A DNA stretch of 64,000 bases from Hippopus hippopus (GCA_946811185.2 OX328103.1:2232001-2296000), one strand, 5' to 3'. Shown: positions 1 to 11,640, counted from the stretch's first letter. The notes: generated from the sequence alone by a model not told the origin. A program made the numbers and translations.

Positions 1-72
1 GTAAAAAAAGAATTCTCTGATCTCTAAACCAAGAAACGTGACAATCAGCCATAACTGATAGTATTCCGATTA

Positions 73-293
73 TTAACACTTTACCAGACGACAAATTTTC
101 AGACTTGTCCAAATTCAAAGCATTTGCAGACGACAAATTAAATGTGATTTAAACGATGAAATTTCTCTGTAATGGGGTAGAAAACATTGTGGGAAAAGGA
201 TAAAATGCTGGGTACCAATCAGCATTTTATCCTTTTCACACAATGTTTTCAAAAGCCGTCTTTCTCAAGGTCATGAAACACGATATCGATTAA
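73..293 (+). mobile_element. TTAA-1 MITE copy
   Basis: First of about 40 copies of a ~220-bp non-autonomous element, called TTAA-1 here. Full copies begin TTAA then CYCTTTACCAGACGAC, have a central hairpin (GGGAAAAGGAGAAAATGC and its reverse complement), and end GGTAAAGRG then TTAA. TTAA flanks with CCC/CTC ends suggest the piggyBac superfamily. It has no coding capacity. The right end of this copy is degenerate. Confidence 0.8.
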
Positions 294-299
294 TAAAAG

Positions 300-410
300 T
301 TAACTCTGTATATGCTAAGCACAACTTTGAATGCTTTTCGAGTCAAAATCAAGATCAGGCTGCACAGAACACGCAGTCTCATTCTGGATATACACTGTCC
401 AATAAATAAA
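300..410 (+). mobile_element. TTAA-2 MITE fragment
   Basis: Left part of the second TTAA family (TTAA-2, complete at 14533-14746 and 61809-62029): TTAACTCT start, GCTAAG near the end, and the core palindrome AGATCAGRCTGCACAGAAC with its partner. It directly abuts the TTAA-1 copy on its left. Confidence 0.55.
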
Positions 411-940
411 ACGTGAAATAATTATGACAAATATAACCTCTTATTTGAAAATTCAAAATTCTGTCATACACTGAGTGAAAACGTTAGCCTCTTTATCTAT
501 CACTGCGAGGTGCTAAGTACTTCTTACTTTGTTCCATAATTTCTCTTAAGCATAAAAAAGAAATATAAATCAGCATTAATTGTTATTAAAGTCATTATTT
601 TTCCGCAACAAGTATACTCAAGCCGCATCGTTGAAACTTATATCTTTGAAGATTTGAATGGGAAAAAATAATACGGAGATAACTGACTGCGATATTAACC
701 GAGAAATCCGAGTGATTAGAACCGGTGCTGTCAGGAATAAATGACGTAATATTTACTCTGTTATGATAATAGAATGATTGGTAGATCGTATCACACGTAA
801 AACATGATGTAATAAGTCGCACCATTTGAAAATGCAACCACTTTCAAAACATTCTGATCTGAGTCTGTCCACGTCGATACCCAGTCAAATTGTTTACGAT
901 TAACTACTTATATCCAATTTGTTTGTGAATTCGTTTGGTT
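411..940. other. gene-free, nothing recognised
   Basis: No ORF with coding character, no RNA gene and no repeat shared with the rest of the window was seen here. Confidence 0.5.
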
Positions 941-944
941 GATG

Positions 945-1135
945 TTTGACACCGTTTTCGACCTATTGTTTTAGTTGTACATGGTGGCCAACTAAGCACC
1001 TCTGTGTGCGACCCTAGAATTTGTTTTACCAGCATTTCAACATATTCTCTTCTAGCCACTGGCTTCTTTTCCACTTAAAGAACATGGAAACGATGTTCAG
1101 CGGTAAGACTAATATGAATTCTCTTGCAAAGACTA
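945..1135 (-). mobile_element. degenerate tRNA-SINE fragment
   Basis: Diverged body of the SINE described at 11852-12160, read on the minus strand (ACACCGTTTTCGAC tail junction, GTGGCCA, CCACTGGCTTCTTTTCCAC). The tRNA-like head is missing. Confidence 0.55.
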
Positions 1136-1139
1136 AAAG

Positions 1140-1345
1140 GCAAAAAGTTTCGGTCGGCCTAGACTGACAAGGATCAAAACCTTTTGCTATTGGTCAGTTT
1201 TCTGCATGTCAAAGGAACAGTGTACCTCATGACCCCGTCAGTTGTTATCGAAAATGGATTTTTAGGGATCCATAATTATGTGATGACTTGCTTGGTATCA
1301 TGCGTCACAGAGATGCATTTACCTCTTTGTCAAGATCATGGCTGA
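1140..1345 (+). mobile_element. palindromic-core MITE, family P1
   Basis: Copy of family P1 (consensus features: GAGCCATGCTCTG end, AAAAGGGGGCTTAATGCATC, palindrome ACCCAGGTCAGCCTGCGCAG, TCAATTTTCTGCATGTCAAAG, ATGGATCCATAATTATGTGATG, CAGAGCATGGCTCA end). The palindrome is eroded here. Confidence 0.6.
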
Positions 1346-1350
1346 TAATT

Positions 1351-1612
1351 GACCTGCAACACGCGAAAAGGGGCATTCAGACATTTGCGTAAAGTATCGT
1401 CTCAGATCAGCCTGCGCAGTCCGCGCAATCTGATCCGAGACGAAACTTTCCGATCGTGTGTGATTTTTTTGTTTCACGCAAGTCTACTGTTGAACAAAAT
1501 CTAATGTAGTCGTAAAGTGCCATCTCGGATTAGCCTGCGCGGACTGCGCAGGCTGATCCGAGACGACACTTTACGCAAATGTCCGAATGCCCCTTTTCGC
1601 GTGTTGCAGGCC
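1351..1612. mobile_element. palindromic MITE, family P2
   Basis: Near-perfect terminal inverted repeats (CCTGCAACACGCGAAAAG at the left, the complement at the right) enclose two internal palindromes of the type GATCAGCCTGCGCAGTCC. The same element occurs at 29993-30355 and 55010-55269. This one adjoins or interrupts P1 sequence. Confidence 0.8.
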
Positions 1613-1654
1613 AGTTATATTTTATCAGCCAAAACTCCAATACACGAGCCGTGC

Positions 1655-1752
1655 ACTGGCACTGCTTCTCGGTGATACATCATACCAAGTAAGTCACCAC
1701 ATAATCACAGATCCATAAAATCCACTAAAACACCATTCCTCAGAGCAAGGCT
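1655..1752. mobile_element. short P1-related palindrome
   Basis: Begins CGAGCCGTGC, ends CAGAGCAAGGCTCATT, and contains the inverted P1 segment CACATAATCACAGATCCAT. It is a deleted P1 derivative. Confidence 0.5.
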
Positions 1753-1762
1753 CATTTATTAT

Positions 1763-2285
1763 GATTGATTGATTTATTTGGTGTTTAACCCTTTAACAGA
1801 CGACAAAATTTTTGCCTTGTCCAAATTCAAAGCATTTGCAGACAACAATTTCAATGTGGCTCAAATAATGCAACTTTTCTTTGACAGGGTAGAAAACATT
1901 GTGGGACAAGGATAAAATGCTGGTTACCGGCATTTTTTCTTTTCCCACAATGTTTTCAAAAGGAATCTTTCCAAGGGTCGTTAAAAGTCGGCATTGTGCG
2001 GTAAAGGGTTAATGCCGTTTTCAACATTATTTCAGTTATATCGCGGCGGCCAGTGCACCTATCAATGTTTCTTTTACCAGTACTCCGCACACTTTTCTTT
2101 CCAAGCCACTGGCTGCTTTTCCACATAGCCATCGTCGAAACAATGGTCAGCGGTGAGAGAGGAATGAATCCTGTCGCAATGACTATCATCAATCTTCGGA
2201 AACAAATTGGCAGAGCCGGGGATCGAACCAGCGACCTCCTGTTCTCAAGTCCTATACGCTACTGACTGAGCTACTCGTATAAGGG
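1763..2285 (-). mobile_element. tRNA-SINE with nested TTAA-1
   Basis: Minus-strand SINE. The (GATT)n tail lies at the left and the tRNA-like head with B box (GGATCGAACCAG, reverse orientation) near 2218-2280. A TTAA-1 copy at 1785-2012 splits it exactly at the TTAA of the SINE tail motif GTGTTTAACGCCG, duplicating TTAA. ORFs in this stretch are not genes. Confidence 0.85.
1785..2012 (+). mobile_element. TTAA-1 MITE nested in SINE
   Basis: Complete copy bounded by TTAA on both sides. Because the SINE gives the empty site, this copy proves a 4-bp TTAA target duplication for the family. Confidence 0.9.
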
Positions 2286-2749
2286 CTTATTTGTTAGAGC
2301 ATGATGTTCTGCTTGACAATACCGTGTCTATTATAAAGCTTGCAGATTGATTTATTCATGCATCGCCTGATATGAACCATAATACCAATAGTCTTACTTA
2401 TCAGATCCCCTTTGAACTCGACGGCAAAATTTGTTCAGCTTAATGAAACGCAATGTACTTTATCTTTCAACTAACCGAATATCCATGCAATAACACCTAT
2501 GCGATTTTTTTTTATATATACAACAGATATTTATAGACCAATTTTTTATATAAACAACGGATATTTATAGAACATAAATGAATTTTCGGCGGGTAAATGT
2601 CACGTTTTATGACGTAGTCAACATCGTTCGTGACGTAATTATTCCAGCTAATTCATATCCATTTGATCTGCAAATATCGCTAAATTCGTGTTTTAAATTG
2701 TTAGAAATAATAAACAGCAACATATCAGGTGGTAAAAGACAAATAGAAT
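2286..2749. other. AT-rich, gene-free
   Basis: No gene seen. There is a short imperfect direct duplication (AACAGATATTTATAGA type) near 2505-2575. Confidence 0.45.
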
Positions 2750-2886
2750 ATGTACATAGTGTTGTCGTATATAAAAAATATCTAACTCGGTTGTAAGAAT
2801 TGATAGTTGTCTCGCCAAGGCTCGACAATTATTAATTCTCCCAACCTTGTTAGATATTTTTGATATATGACAACACTATGTACGTA
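2750..2886. repeat. inverted repeat / hairpin
   Basis: Left arm TAGTGTTGTCGTATATAAAA...AATATCTAAC pairs with right arm GTTAGATATTTTTGATATATGACAACACTA around a short loop. The ORFs over it (72 and 73 aa, opposite strands) are products of the palindrome. Confidence 0.75.
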
Positions 2887-2889
2887 TTT

Positions 2890-3820
2890 TCTATATATAA
2901 ACGTTCTTTAAAAAAGCCTTAATGCATTACATATAATCATAGTTATAACTCAAAATTAAAGCCATTTTAACCCCTGAAAATTCACCCAATTCCTGTTTCA
3001 TTGGCTCTTTTCCAAATCCAAATGAAATACCAAAATTATACGAAATTGGGCATGTCCAAGATGTTACGATTGTGTGTTTGCTGCTAATTACATTAGGGTC
3101 GGATTGTGTTTGTTTTCCACTGGTGGTATTACAATCGCCTGTCATAACGTAATTAACCCCGGACTTCAAAACCTTCCACATCTACACCAGACTACGCAAA
3201 AATTGTTTGAGGAAAAAAAGAAACACACACACACACGTAAATTTAATTAATCAGTATAATCAGTAATTCAGACTTTCAAAAAGAATAAATAGTCATTATA
3301 TACCATCGGATGCAACAGAAAGAATTATTCTCGCGGCGATCTCGTGTGATATGACGAGAAAAGCCGAGAGTTTGCATGCAGACTGATAGATCTCATAATA
3401 AAATATCACAGAAACCCAGCAACGGGAATAAATAATTCATTGTGATAGCGGAGATATGATCGAGACCATCATCATAAAATGATAATCCTAATATACTAAA
3501 TTATTGGGTCGAACTTTCATCTCCTAACACAGGTCGCCCCACCAGGCCGTTATTAGCTGGAGATATGATCTCGCAACACGTTATTATGTGAAATAAACAA
3601 GACACGAAACCCAACCTTTTCAGACTACACACGGAATAGCCAAAAGGGAGCCGTTGGTTCTTCTTTTTTTTTATTATTCTGGTTTTTCTTATCTTTTCAT
3701 TGTTCTCTAGAAGAAATGGGAGAAGAGTATAATTAAAGTCGTGCTGTGGTCACTGTTTGGCCGTCTGTCGCAATATTTAGTTGAAAAAATTGAGTCCTTT
3801 ATTCAGGCGCGAACTACATG
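2890..3820. other. gene-free, nothing recognised
   Basis: No supported gene. The only structure is a short CA run at 3222-3236. Confidence 0.45.
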
Positions 3821-3825
3821 TATAT

Positions 3826-4082
3826 GAGCCCTGCTATAGCAGAAGGGGGCTTAATGCATGTCTGTGAAATATTATACCTAGCAAATCATCATGTAATTAT
3901 TGATCCACAAAAATTCAATTTGTATAAGAACAGACTGAATTGTGAGGTACACTGGTCCTTTTACATGTAGAAAATTGACCAATAGCGAAAAGTTTCGGCC
4001 CAGGTCAGCCTGCGCAGGCTGACCTGGGTCGATACTTTTCGCAGATGCCTTTAGTCCCCTTTTCACAGAGCACTGCTCATAT
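3826..4082. mobile_element. P1 MITE
   Basis: Nearly full P1 copy: GAGCCCTGCT start, GGGGGCTTAATGCAT, a tight palindrome AGGTCAGCCTGCGCAGGCTGACCT at about 4000-4026, and CAGAGCACTGCTCA end. Confidence 0.85.
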
Positions 4083-4140
4083 GTATAGTCAGAGACTTTA
4101 ACAGTTTCAACGCCAAATATATAAGGGGGCACATAACGTA

Positions 4141-4221
4141 AGAAACGGAATGAAACGAAACGCAACGAAACGAACTAGAACGAAACCAAACAAAATAAAA
4201 CGAAACCAAACGAAATGGAAA
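4141..4221. repeat. CGAAA-type simple repeat
   Basis: Imperfect pentamer repeat (ACGAA/CGAAAC units). It produces a spurious minus-strand ORF. Confidence 0.7.
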
Positions 4222-4701
4222 AAAAATCACTGCTGTCTCCAAGAAAAACCTATGTTGTGGGTACCTTATAGAATTGTCACAATGAGAAAACACTTATGAC
4301 TTCTCAAAAGATGAGTTTGTTTGAGAAGGAAAAAAGACTCTTTCAGGTAGTGAACCCGTAATAGAAAACAGCTGTTCCACTATAATATTATCCTACAAAA
4401 TTTGGTATGATTAAAAATAAGTATTATGGTACTACTTTAATAGAGCCACTTTTTCCCTTTTTTTTCTCTCTTCTTAGAATTATCATTTATAAATCTAAAA
4501 CCACTATATTCTCATTACAAAGGGAGATAATAATTACCTCCCTTTTCAGGAAACTAACAAAAGTATCAACAAATAATTTCAAGATAGACATCAAAGGAAT
4601 ATCTGGTCGGTTAGAAATGTTCAGAAGTATTACATCAGTATAAATCCTTATTTATCAACTAACAAGAAATTTTATTGTAGAAGCGTTAGGGGTCTACTAC
4701 C
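4222..4701. other. gene-free, nothing recognised
   Basis: The 78-aa plus-strand ORF here shows no recognisable features. No repeat shared with other parts of the window was found. Confidence 0.4.
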
Positions 4702-4934
4702 TTAAAACCCTTTATCATACAACCCCGACCTTTAACAGGCCCTAAGAAAAGAAGCTTTTGAAAACATGGTGGGAAAAGGAGAAAATGCTAGTAACCACCT
4801 TTTTCTCCTTTTCCAACAATTTTTTCTACTCTATTATTTGACAAATTAAATGTTTTGAGTAACATATCATTTGTCGTCTGTAAATGCTTTCAATTTGAAC
4901 AAGGCTCAAATTTTGTCGTCTGATATAGAGTTAA
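4702..4934 (-). mobile_element. TTAA-1 MITE
   Basis: Minus-orientation copy. The hairpin is imperfect, the right end is GATATAGAGTTAA and the left TTAA is at 4702. It adjoins the foldback element that starts AATAGAGG. Confidence 0.8.
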
Positions 4935-5460
4935 ATAGAGGATATTTGTTTTTTACGGTGAAAGATCGAAATTTATCTCATCGAGTAAACATCATCGGTA
5001 ATATTTTCAAGAGTGGCGCAGCCACGAGTGAAAATATTACCGATGATGTTCACGAGATGAAATAAATTTCGATTTTTCACCGAAAAAAACAAATATTCTA
5101 TTTATTTCATGCTTTCAACCCTTTCTGGAGGGAACTTAATCAAAATCCAGTACAGTCATTTTCGGTTATTCCCCGTGGCGTACCCCCCTCCGCCTAGCAA
5201 TGCATTACAATATTACGTCAAGCGCGAGAAATGTAAGGTAAATTACGTCATATTTCCATCTGGTTGTGAGGCACGCGCATTTTACCTAGGAAACTAGTGC
5301 GCGGGAACAATTGTTTCCGCCTTCAATTGAAGAGGTAGAATATAAAAATCGGTATTTTCACTGGTCGTCACCATGAAATATCTAAAAATATTTCACCGAT
5401 ATTTCTCGATAACCTACCGGAATGCATGAAATAAATTCGCATATCCCATTTTATCACATA
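4931..5460. mobile_element. foldback element FB, composite copy
   Basis: A ~170-bp near-perfect palindrome (GGTGAAAGATCGAAATTTAT ... complement, centred on AGAGTGGCGCAGCCACGAG) is followed by a module with CATGCTTTCAACCC, CCGTGGCGTACCCCC, TTACCTAGG and TTTCACCGATATTTCTCGATA. Both modules recur at 15060, 17157, 18390 and 62065, so this is one dispersed family. No transposase is seen. Confidence 0.75.
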
Positions 5461-5616
5461 GTCTCCCTTGTTTTCAGTGTGATATACCCATTACGAATTT
5501 TCTTTTCTAATACACGTTTGATATCACAATTGTGTGACGTCATTTTTGACGTCATTTTGTACATTTTTCATTGAAGTGAATGTATTTATGGATATTACCG
5601 CAGGTGGATCTATAGA

Positions 5617-5851
5617 TGAGCCGTGCTCTGTGAAAAGGGGGCTTAATGCATCTGCGAAAAGTATCAACCCAGACCTGGGCCGAAATTTTTCGCTACTGGT
5701 CAATTTTCTGTATGTACAAGGACTAGTCTACCTCATGATTAAGTCGATTTTTAAAAGAAGTGGCTATTATGGATCTATAAGTATTTTATGGCTTGCTTGC
5801 TACTAAGGATTACGGAGATGCATTAAGCCCCCTTTTGCCAGAGCATGGTTC
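5617..5851 (+). mobile_element. P1 MITE
   Basis: GAGCCGTGCTCTGTGAAAAG start and CCAGAGCATGGTTCA end, with half of the core palindrome deleted. The 90-aa ORF over it is not a gene. Confidence 0.8.
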
Positions 5852-5869
5852 AGATAGTTTTGCATCTTC

Positions 5870-6660
5870 TGAACAATAATTTGTGAAATATTGTTATGTG
5901 ATGAAAAGAATCTGACATTCATTGGGGTTTGTGTTAAAATTTTACTCGCTAAGAAAAAATGTTATTAAGCTCGCCAAAGGCTCGTTTAATAAGATTTTCT
6001 CATAGACTCGTTTAATAAATAGAGGATAGCCTATTTGTTTTTTACTGTAAAAGATCGAAATTTATTTCATCGAGTGAACATATCGGTAATATTTTCAAGA
6101 GTGGCGCAGCCACGTTTGAAAATATTACCGATGATGTTCACGAGATGAAATAAATTTCGATCTTTCACCGAAAAAAACAAATATTCTATTTATTTTATGC
6201 TTTTAACCCTTTCGGGGGTGGGGGGGGGGGACTTAATTTATCTCAAACACCAACTCATGTCAGGTCCTATATTCATCACATAGCCTACCTTGTTTTCAGT
6301 GTGATATACCCATTACGAATTTTCTTATCTTATACACGTTTGATATCACAATTGTGTGACGTCATTTTTGACGTCATTTTGTACATTTTTCATTGAAGTG
6401 ATTTATGGATATTACCTCGGGTGCATCTATAGATGGTTTTTTAGCTTCTGATCTATAATTTTTGAAATACCGTTATGTGATAAAAAGAATCTGACATTTG
6501 TTGGCGTTGGAGATAAAATTTTATTGAACTCGTCAAGAAAAAAATGTTATTAAAATTAAGCTCGCCTAATAACATTTTCCCTAGACTCGTTTCGTAAAAT
6601 TTTATCTCAAACGCCAACACATATCAGATCTTATATCTATCAGGACATCCAAGGTGGTTT
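5870..6660. mobile_element. FB palindrome plus second repeat module
   Basis: Two copies of a module (TTGTGAAATATTGTTATGTGATGAAAAG ... GTTATTAAGCTCGCC and its inverse; also at 17576-17700 and 53880-54250) flank a second copy of the FB palindrome at about 6006-6200. A poly-G tract lies near 6217-6231. Confidence 0.65.
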
Positions 6661-6933
6661 GGAATTTCTCTCGTCATATTTTTCCCCTTCGTTCCCCCCA
6701 AAAAATCCTTATTACATTTTATAAGAGACAGAACCGATACAATGAATCCCAATTTCTGATTTAGACACGTGAAAACTTTCGCGGCAGAAAATAAAACATT
6801 ATTCATAATTAGAAAAAAATCCATTAAGTGTTGTAAGGTTCCCATAAGCTGGTCGTAAACAGCTAGTTTACGACGGTGTTTCGCTATTCCTAATAACATA
6901 TAAAATCCGTACATTGCGCATATCTGAAAAACA
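6661..6933. other. gene-free, nothing recognised
   Basis: A 96-aa minus-strand ORF is present but has no domain or splice context that I recognise. Confidence 0.35.
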
Positions 6934-7170
6934 TTAACTCTTCACCTCATGACAAATAAAAATAGACTCGTCCAAAATGAAAGCATTTGCAGACGACAAA
7001 GAAGACATAGCTCATATGATGGTAACTATCCTTGAAAGAGTAGAAAACATTGTGGAAAAAAAAAATAGAAAATGCTGGTTCCTAGCTTTTTCTCCTTTTC
7101 CCACAATGTTTTCAATAGCCGTATTACCTGAGGGTCATTAATACAGGGAATTGTTTGGCAAAGGGTTTTA
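6934..7170 (+). mobile_element. TTAA-1 MITE
   Basis: TTAACTCTTCACC start, AGACGACAAAG, hairpin disrupted by a poly-A run. The right TTAA is mutated to TTTA. Confidence 0.8.
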
Positions 7171-7284
7171 TCCACTGTGTGTAGAATAAGCCCACCGGAC
7201 ATTTTCTGTCCGGAAATAAGACCCAAAATAATTACAATTCCCAACATGCAATTGTTCAGAATGTTTGAGCAAAATGGACAGAGT

Positions 7285-7338
7285 AGATCAAAGACCAGAC
7301 TGCACGTTCTGTGCAGTCTGACCTTGATCTACACTGAC
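7285..7338. repeat. TTAA-2-type palindrome
   Basis: GATCAAAGACCAGACTGCAC...complement. It is the isolated core of TTAA-2-related elements. Confidence 0.6.
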
Positions 7339-7370
7339 CCTAAAGGCGAACTATTAGTTGTGAAATGTGT

Positions 7371-7581
7371 TGTAAACCTATACCACACAATCTTGACTTT
7401 TCATGGCCCTGAAGAAGAAGCCTTTTGAAAACATTGTGGGAAAAGGAGAAAATGCTGGTAATCAGCATTTTATCCTTTTTCAAATATAAATTTCAATTTT
7501 TGAGTCATATTTGTTTTGTCGTCTACAAATGTTTTCAATTTGGACAAGTCGAAAACTTTGTCTTGTGGTATATAGAGTTTA
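7371..7581 (-). mobile_element. TTAA-1 MITE
   Basis: Minus-orientation copy with the CTTTTGAAAACATTGTGGGA hairpin arm. The right half carries ATTTGTTTTGTCGTCTAC. Confidence 0.8.
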
Positions 7582-7806
7582 CCCTTTGCCAGACGAAAAA
7601 TTTTTCCTTTTACAACACATTTCACATCTACAGTTGCCTCAGCGGCCAGCGAAGATCAAAGATCAGACTGCACAGAACGTGCAGTCTGATCTTTGATCTA
7701 CAATGTCCGTCTTGCTTAGACATTCCGAACACACTTTTTCCGCGATGTTTTCAAAAGGCTTCTGTCCCAGGTTCAATAAAAGTCGTCATTGTGCTGTAAA
7801 GTGTTA
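7577..7806 (+). mobile_element. chimeric TTAA-1 copy
   Basis: Both TTAA-1 ends are present (CCCTTTGCCAGACGA left, GTAAAGTGTTAA right), but the middle is replaced by the TTAA-2-type palindrome at about 7648-7702. It shares the terminal bases of the preceding copy, so the two are abutting. Confidence 0.65.
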
Positions 7807-7851
7807 AGGCTTCATTTTCCATTCTCTGATTTTTACAATCTCCGAAGCTAA

Positions 7852-8920
7852 TTTTCATCTAGATTATCGCTGGTTTACGACCCCCGGGCGTTATGACTCT
7901 AGATTATAATGTACTGGACAATGCATCCCAGCCGTATTACCCCTCTGACAGAAGACAAAATTTTACAGTCGTCCAAATTGAGAGCATTTGCAGACGACAA
8001 ATGAAATGGTGTGAATTAATATGAGAATAATGGAATTTTTCTCTGGAATGATAGAAAATGATGTGGGGGAAAAAAAGGAAATGTTGGTTACCAGCGTTTT
8101 TTTTTTTCTTCCAGCAATGTTTTAAAAATCCTTTTTTTCCCCCGGGGTCGTTTAACTTAGGATGGCTTTGCAAATGGATAAAGAAAACTCTGGGGTAACA
8201 AATAAGAGGCCGTAGACAAGTTTAGGCTTGTTAAAAACTTTGCAAGATGTGAAGATCAAGATCATACTGACTCGTTGTTTTCATCTAGATTTCATCTATC
8301 TATGGCTCTGTGCCTTTATTATATCGACTGTTTTCATAGCCTTGTCGTCGTCTGCCTCTGCGATATTTTTTGATATCTCTGTAGTTACTGGAGATATTTA
8401 CTTCAAACTTGGACAAGTTGTTAACAATCAAAATAGGGACCAGTACAACAGGGGCAGGTAGCCATCACATTTTTAACACAGTGTTGCCCCTTTTCGACTT
8501 GGAATCTTCAATGAAAATCAATCTTCTTTTCTGAAAAGGAACGTCAACCGAGCGTTGGCACCAGCATGCAGTGCTCTTGTGTCTCCAGATCATAACGTGC
8601 TGACAATACATCACAGCCTCAATTACGCAAATTCTGGAATAAACCCCAAAGAGGATGTGGACTATTTTTATGTGCTTGAATAATGTGTTTTATCTAGACT
8701 GTTGTTTGTTTATGACCTTCCGGCATTATGATTCTAGATAAATATGTACTGGACAAGGCATTCCAGCCGTAATAACGGAAATTCTGGCTTAAACCCATAG
8801 AGGAAGGTGTAGATCAAGATCAGACTGCAAAGTGTTTACCTCTAAATTATCGCTAGTATATGACAAGCAGGCGTTACAACCAACTACCATAATGAAAGTA
8901 ATTATAGAATCTCTGGCTTT
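7852..8920. repeat. degenerate local repeats
   Basis: A TTAA-1 copy at about 7936-8186 is surrounded by three diverged repeats of a segment with CTAGATTAT, GTACTGGACAA and CATCCCAGCCGTA (about 7852-7935, 8570-8650, 8692-8800). No gene is seen; the ORFs do not resemble known families. Confidence 0.45.
7936..8186 (+). mobile_element. TTAA-1 MITE, degenerate
   Basis: CCCTCTGACAGAAGAC start, CATTTGCAGACGACAAAT, and a hairpin broken by homopolymer runs. Confidence 0.65.
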
Positions 8921-9068
8921 ACTCCTTGCAAACTGAAAACATTTGCAAACAACAAATCAAATGCGGCTAAATGATAGGATATGTCTTTTGAAGGGCAGAA
9001 AACATTTTGGGAAAAGTAGGAAATTGCAGAAAACGTAGTGTGAGAAAATGAGAAAATGCTGGTCACCA
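8920..9068 (+). mobile_element. TTAA-1 MITE, truncated
   Basis: Diverged left half (AAACATTTGCAAACAACAAAT) with a partly duplicated hairpin arm. Confidence 0.5.
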
Positions 9069-9164
9069 GATATTAATTTGAACATCAGTTAATCTATCGT
9101 TTCCGGATGCTTTCAAATATTGGCAAACATAAAATTTTGATTGACTGATTGATTGATTGATTGA

Positions 9165-11640
9165 TCGATCGATCACTCTATCTGATTGAAACCATGAGAT
9201 TAAGCCTCCTTTTGCCACATTGCTTTCAAGTGAGTTGTAAGACTTTACGGACAAGAACAGAAAAACGCAAATTTAAAGGGGCATTCAACAAGGTTTTGAC
9301 AAAAAAAGTTTTTTTTAGTGGTGGGGGGATTAGGTGTATGAAAAAAAATTGATATTTTCAAAAAAAAAAAAACCATAAGAACGTGACTGTTTACCTTCAG
9401 CTGGGAACAACAATAAAAACCAGAACAACAACAACCAGAACAACCACAACACCACCACCAACAACAACAACAACAACAACAACAGAATTGTCGTAAACAA
9501 AATGCGTCCAGTGGGAATCGTCTCCGAAGACCTTCTAAACCATAGTCGGTGATTCTTCCAACTGAGCTGTTGGGGGCCAAATTATTATTATTGTTATTAT
9601 TTCCTTTCTATTTAATAACAGCTATACCGTTACTAACGGAATAGGACGTTTTACAGTAAAATTACGAAAAAAAAAAAAATCGTGTTTTTTACTTGTATTT
9701 CCAGCTATGTTTTTATTCTAAAACGCAAATGTTGTACACAGATGAAAGCTAGGAACCTAGCTTAGGGTTTAAAAAAATGTTAAAAGAAACCTGGTTTAAT
9801 GTCCCTTTAAGAGATGACGGAAGATATTTGACAGTGCTCTAATCTGAACATCCCTCTGGGATGCAGTTTTATCACTCTTTCTAAATGGAACCACGAGATA
9901 TAGCCTCCTTTTGCCAATTGCTTTCAAATATGTTGTAAAACTTCACGGACAATAACTGAGAAATGCGCATTTAAAGGGGCATTTAACCAGGTTTAGATCA
10001 AAAAGATTTTTCCGGGGACGAAATATATTTTCTAAAAAAGAAAAAATCACGAATATGTTACTGTTCGCCTTTTGTTTTGGGAAAACAGCAAAAACAAAAA
10101 GGAAGACTGAACTATTGGGGGTAGGTCGATTTTTTTCTGTTGATTTTTTTTAATCATTCATCCCCTTCTATGCAATAACGGCCGTTCCTAACGAAAGTGA
10201 AAATTTTTACAGTAAAAATACAAAAAAATCGATAATTCTTCGTGTTTTTTACATGCATTTCAAGCTATGTTTTAGTTCTTAAGACACCTTTGTAAGCCAA
10301 TGAAACCGATCAGTCTTTGTTTAGACTGGGTTTACAAAAAAAAAACAAAAAAACTTGCGACACGATATTTGAACATCCCTCTGAAATACAGTCTTATCAA
10401 TCTATCTGATTTAAACGACGAAATATAGCCTCATATTGTCACATTTCTTTCAACTGTGTTTAAGACTTCACGGACAATAACAGAGAAATACGCCATTTTA
10501 GGGGCATTTAACTAGGTTTAAATAGAGGAAGAAATATGATAGTTTCTTTAAAAAATCATAAAAAAGTTACTGTTTACCTTTAGTTTTGGTGAAAAAACAA
10601 CAAAGAAAAAGAAAGAAAATGCTGAAAACAAAATTCCTCTTTAAGCCATGGTCGGCGACTCTTCCAACTCAACTAGGGAGGGGTGATTTTTTTTTTTGTT
10701 ATTGATTTTTTTTATCATTCATCCCTTTCTATGCAATGACGGCCGTTACTAACGGAATATGAAGTTTTACAGTAAAGATAGGGGAAAAAAATCAATAATT
10801 CTTCGTGGTCTTTTTTATTTGTATTTCCATCTAAGCTTTTATTTTAGAGCCATTTATGCACACAAATGAAAGCTAGCAGCCTACGATAGGATTAAAAAAA
10901 AAAAGAAACGAAATCTAGTTTAATGCCCCTTTGAGAGATGATGGGAGATATTCGACAGTGCACTAATCTGTACATCCCTCTGTAGTCTTATCTCTCTATC
11001 TGATTGAAACGACGAAATATAGCCTCCTTTTGCCACATTGCTTTCAAATATGTTGTAAGACATCACGGTCAACAAAAGAGAAATAAAAGGGTCATTAAAG
11101 CAGTTTTGGACGAAATATATCTGGTTTTTTTTGTTTTTTTTGGGGGGGGGGGGGCGGGGGGGAGGAGGTGGGGTGAAGAAAGGACGTGACTGCTTATCTT
11201 TAGTTGAGAAAAATAAAAAATGCTAAAAAGAAAATGCCACCGGTCGGACTCGAATTCCATAACCTGCAAAACCATGTTTGGCGACTCTTCCAACTGAATT
11301 GTGGGGAAAAAGATCTTTTTCCATTATTGAATATTTTTAATGATTCATTCCTTGTTATGCTACAACAGCGTTACTAACAGTATAGGAAATTTATACAGTA
11401 AAAATACAAAATACTCTGTAATTTTGTGTTTTTACATGCATTTCCATCAAATTTTGAATTTCACTACCACCTTTGCATGTAAATGATTTTAGCAGTCTTA
11501 GTTAAGATTTCCTAAAAAAAAAAAACTAGCAACACGAAATCTTTTTAAAGCCCCTTTAAGAGATGACGGGAGATATTTGACAGTACTCTAATCTGAACAT
11601 CCCTCTGGAGTGCAGTCTTATCACTCTATCTGATTAAAAT
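9165..11640. repeat. four-unit degenerate tandem array with SINE heads
   Basis: Four units of about 530-700 bp start near 9178, 9876, 10402 and 10995, each opening TCTATCTGATTGAAAC-like then GCCTCCTTTTGCCAC. Units contain a TTAAAGGGGCATT ... AATGCCCCTTTAA inverted pair. Some also have a minus-strand tRNA-like stretch (box A CAGTTGGAAGAGT, box B ATTCGAGTCCGACC), clearest at 11225-11310. An (AAC)n run lies at 9415-9485. The long cysteine- or proline-rich ORFs here are artefacts. Confidence 0.7.

Noticed and set aside
9245..9580. 111-aa cysteine-rich ORF resembling a secreted peptide
   Set aside because: Cysteines come from an (AAC)n/(GTT)n run read on the minus strand.
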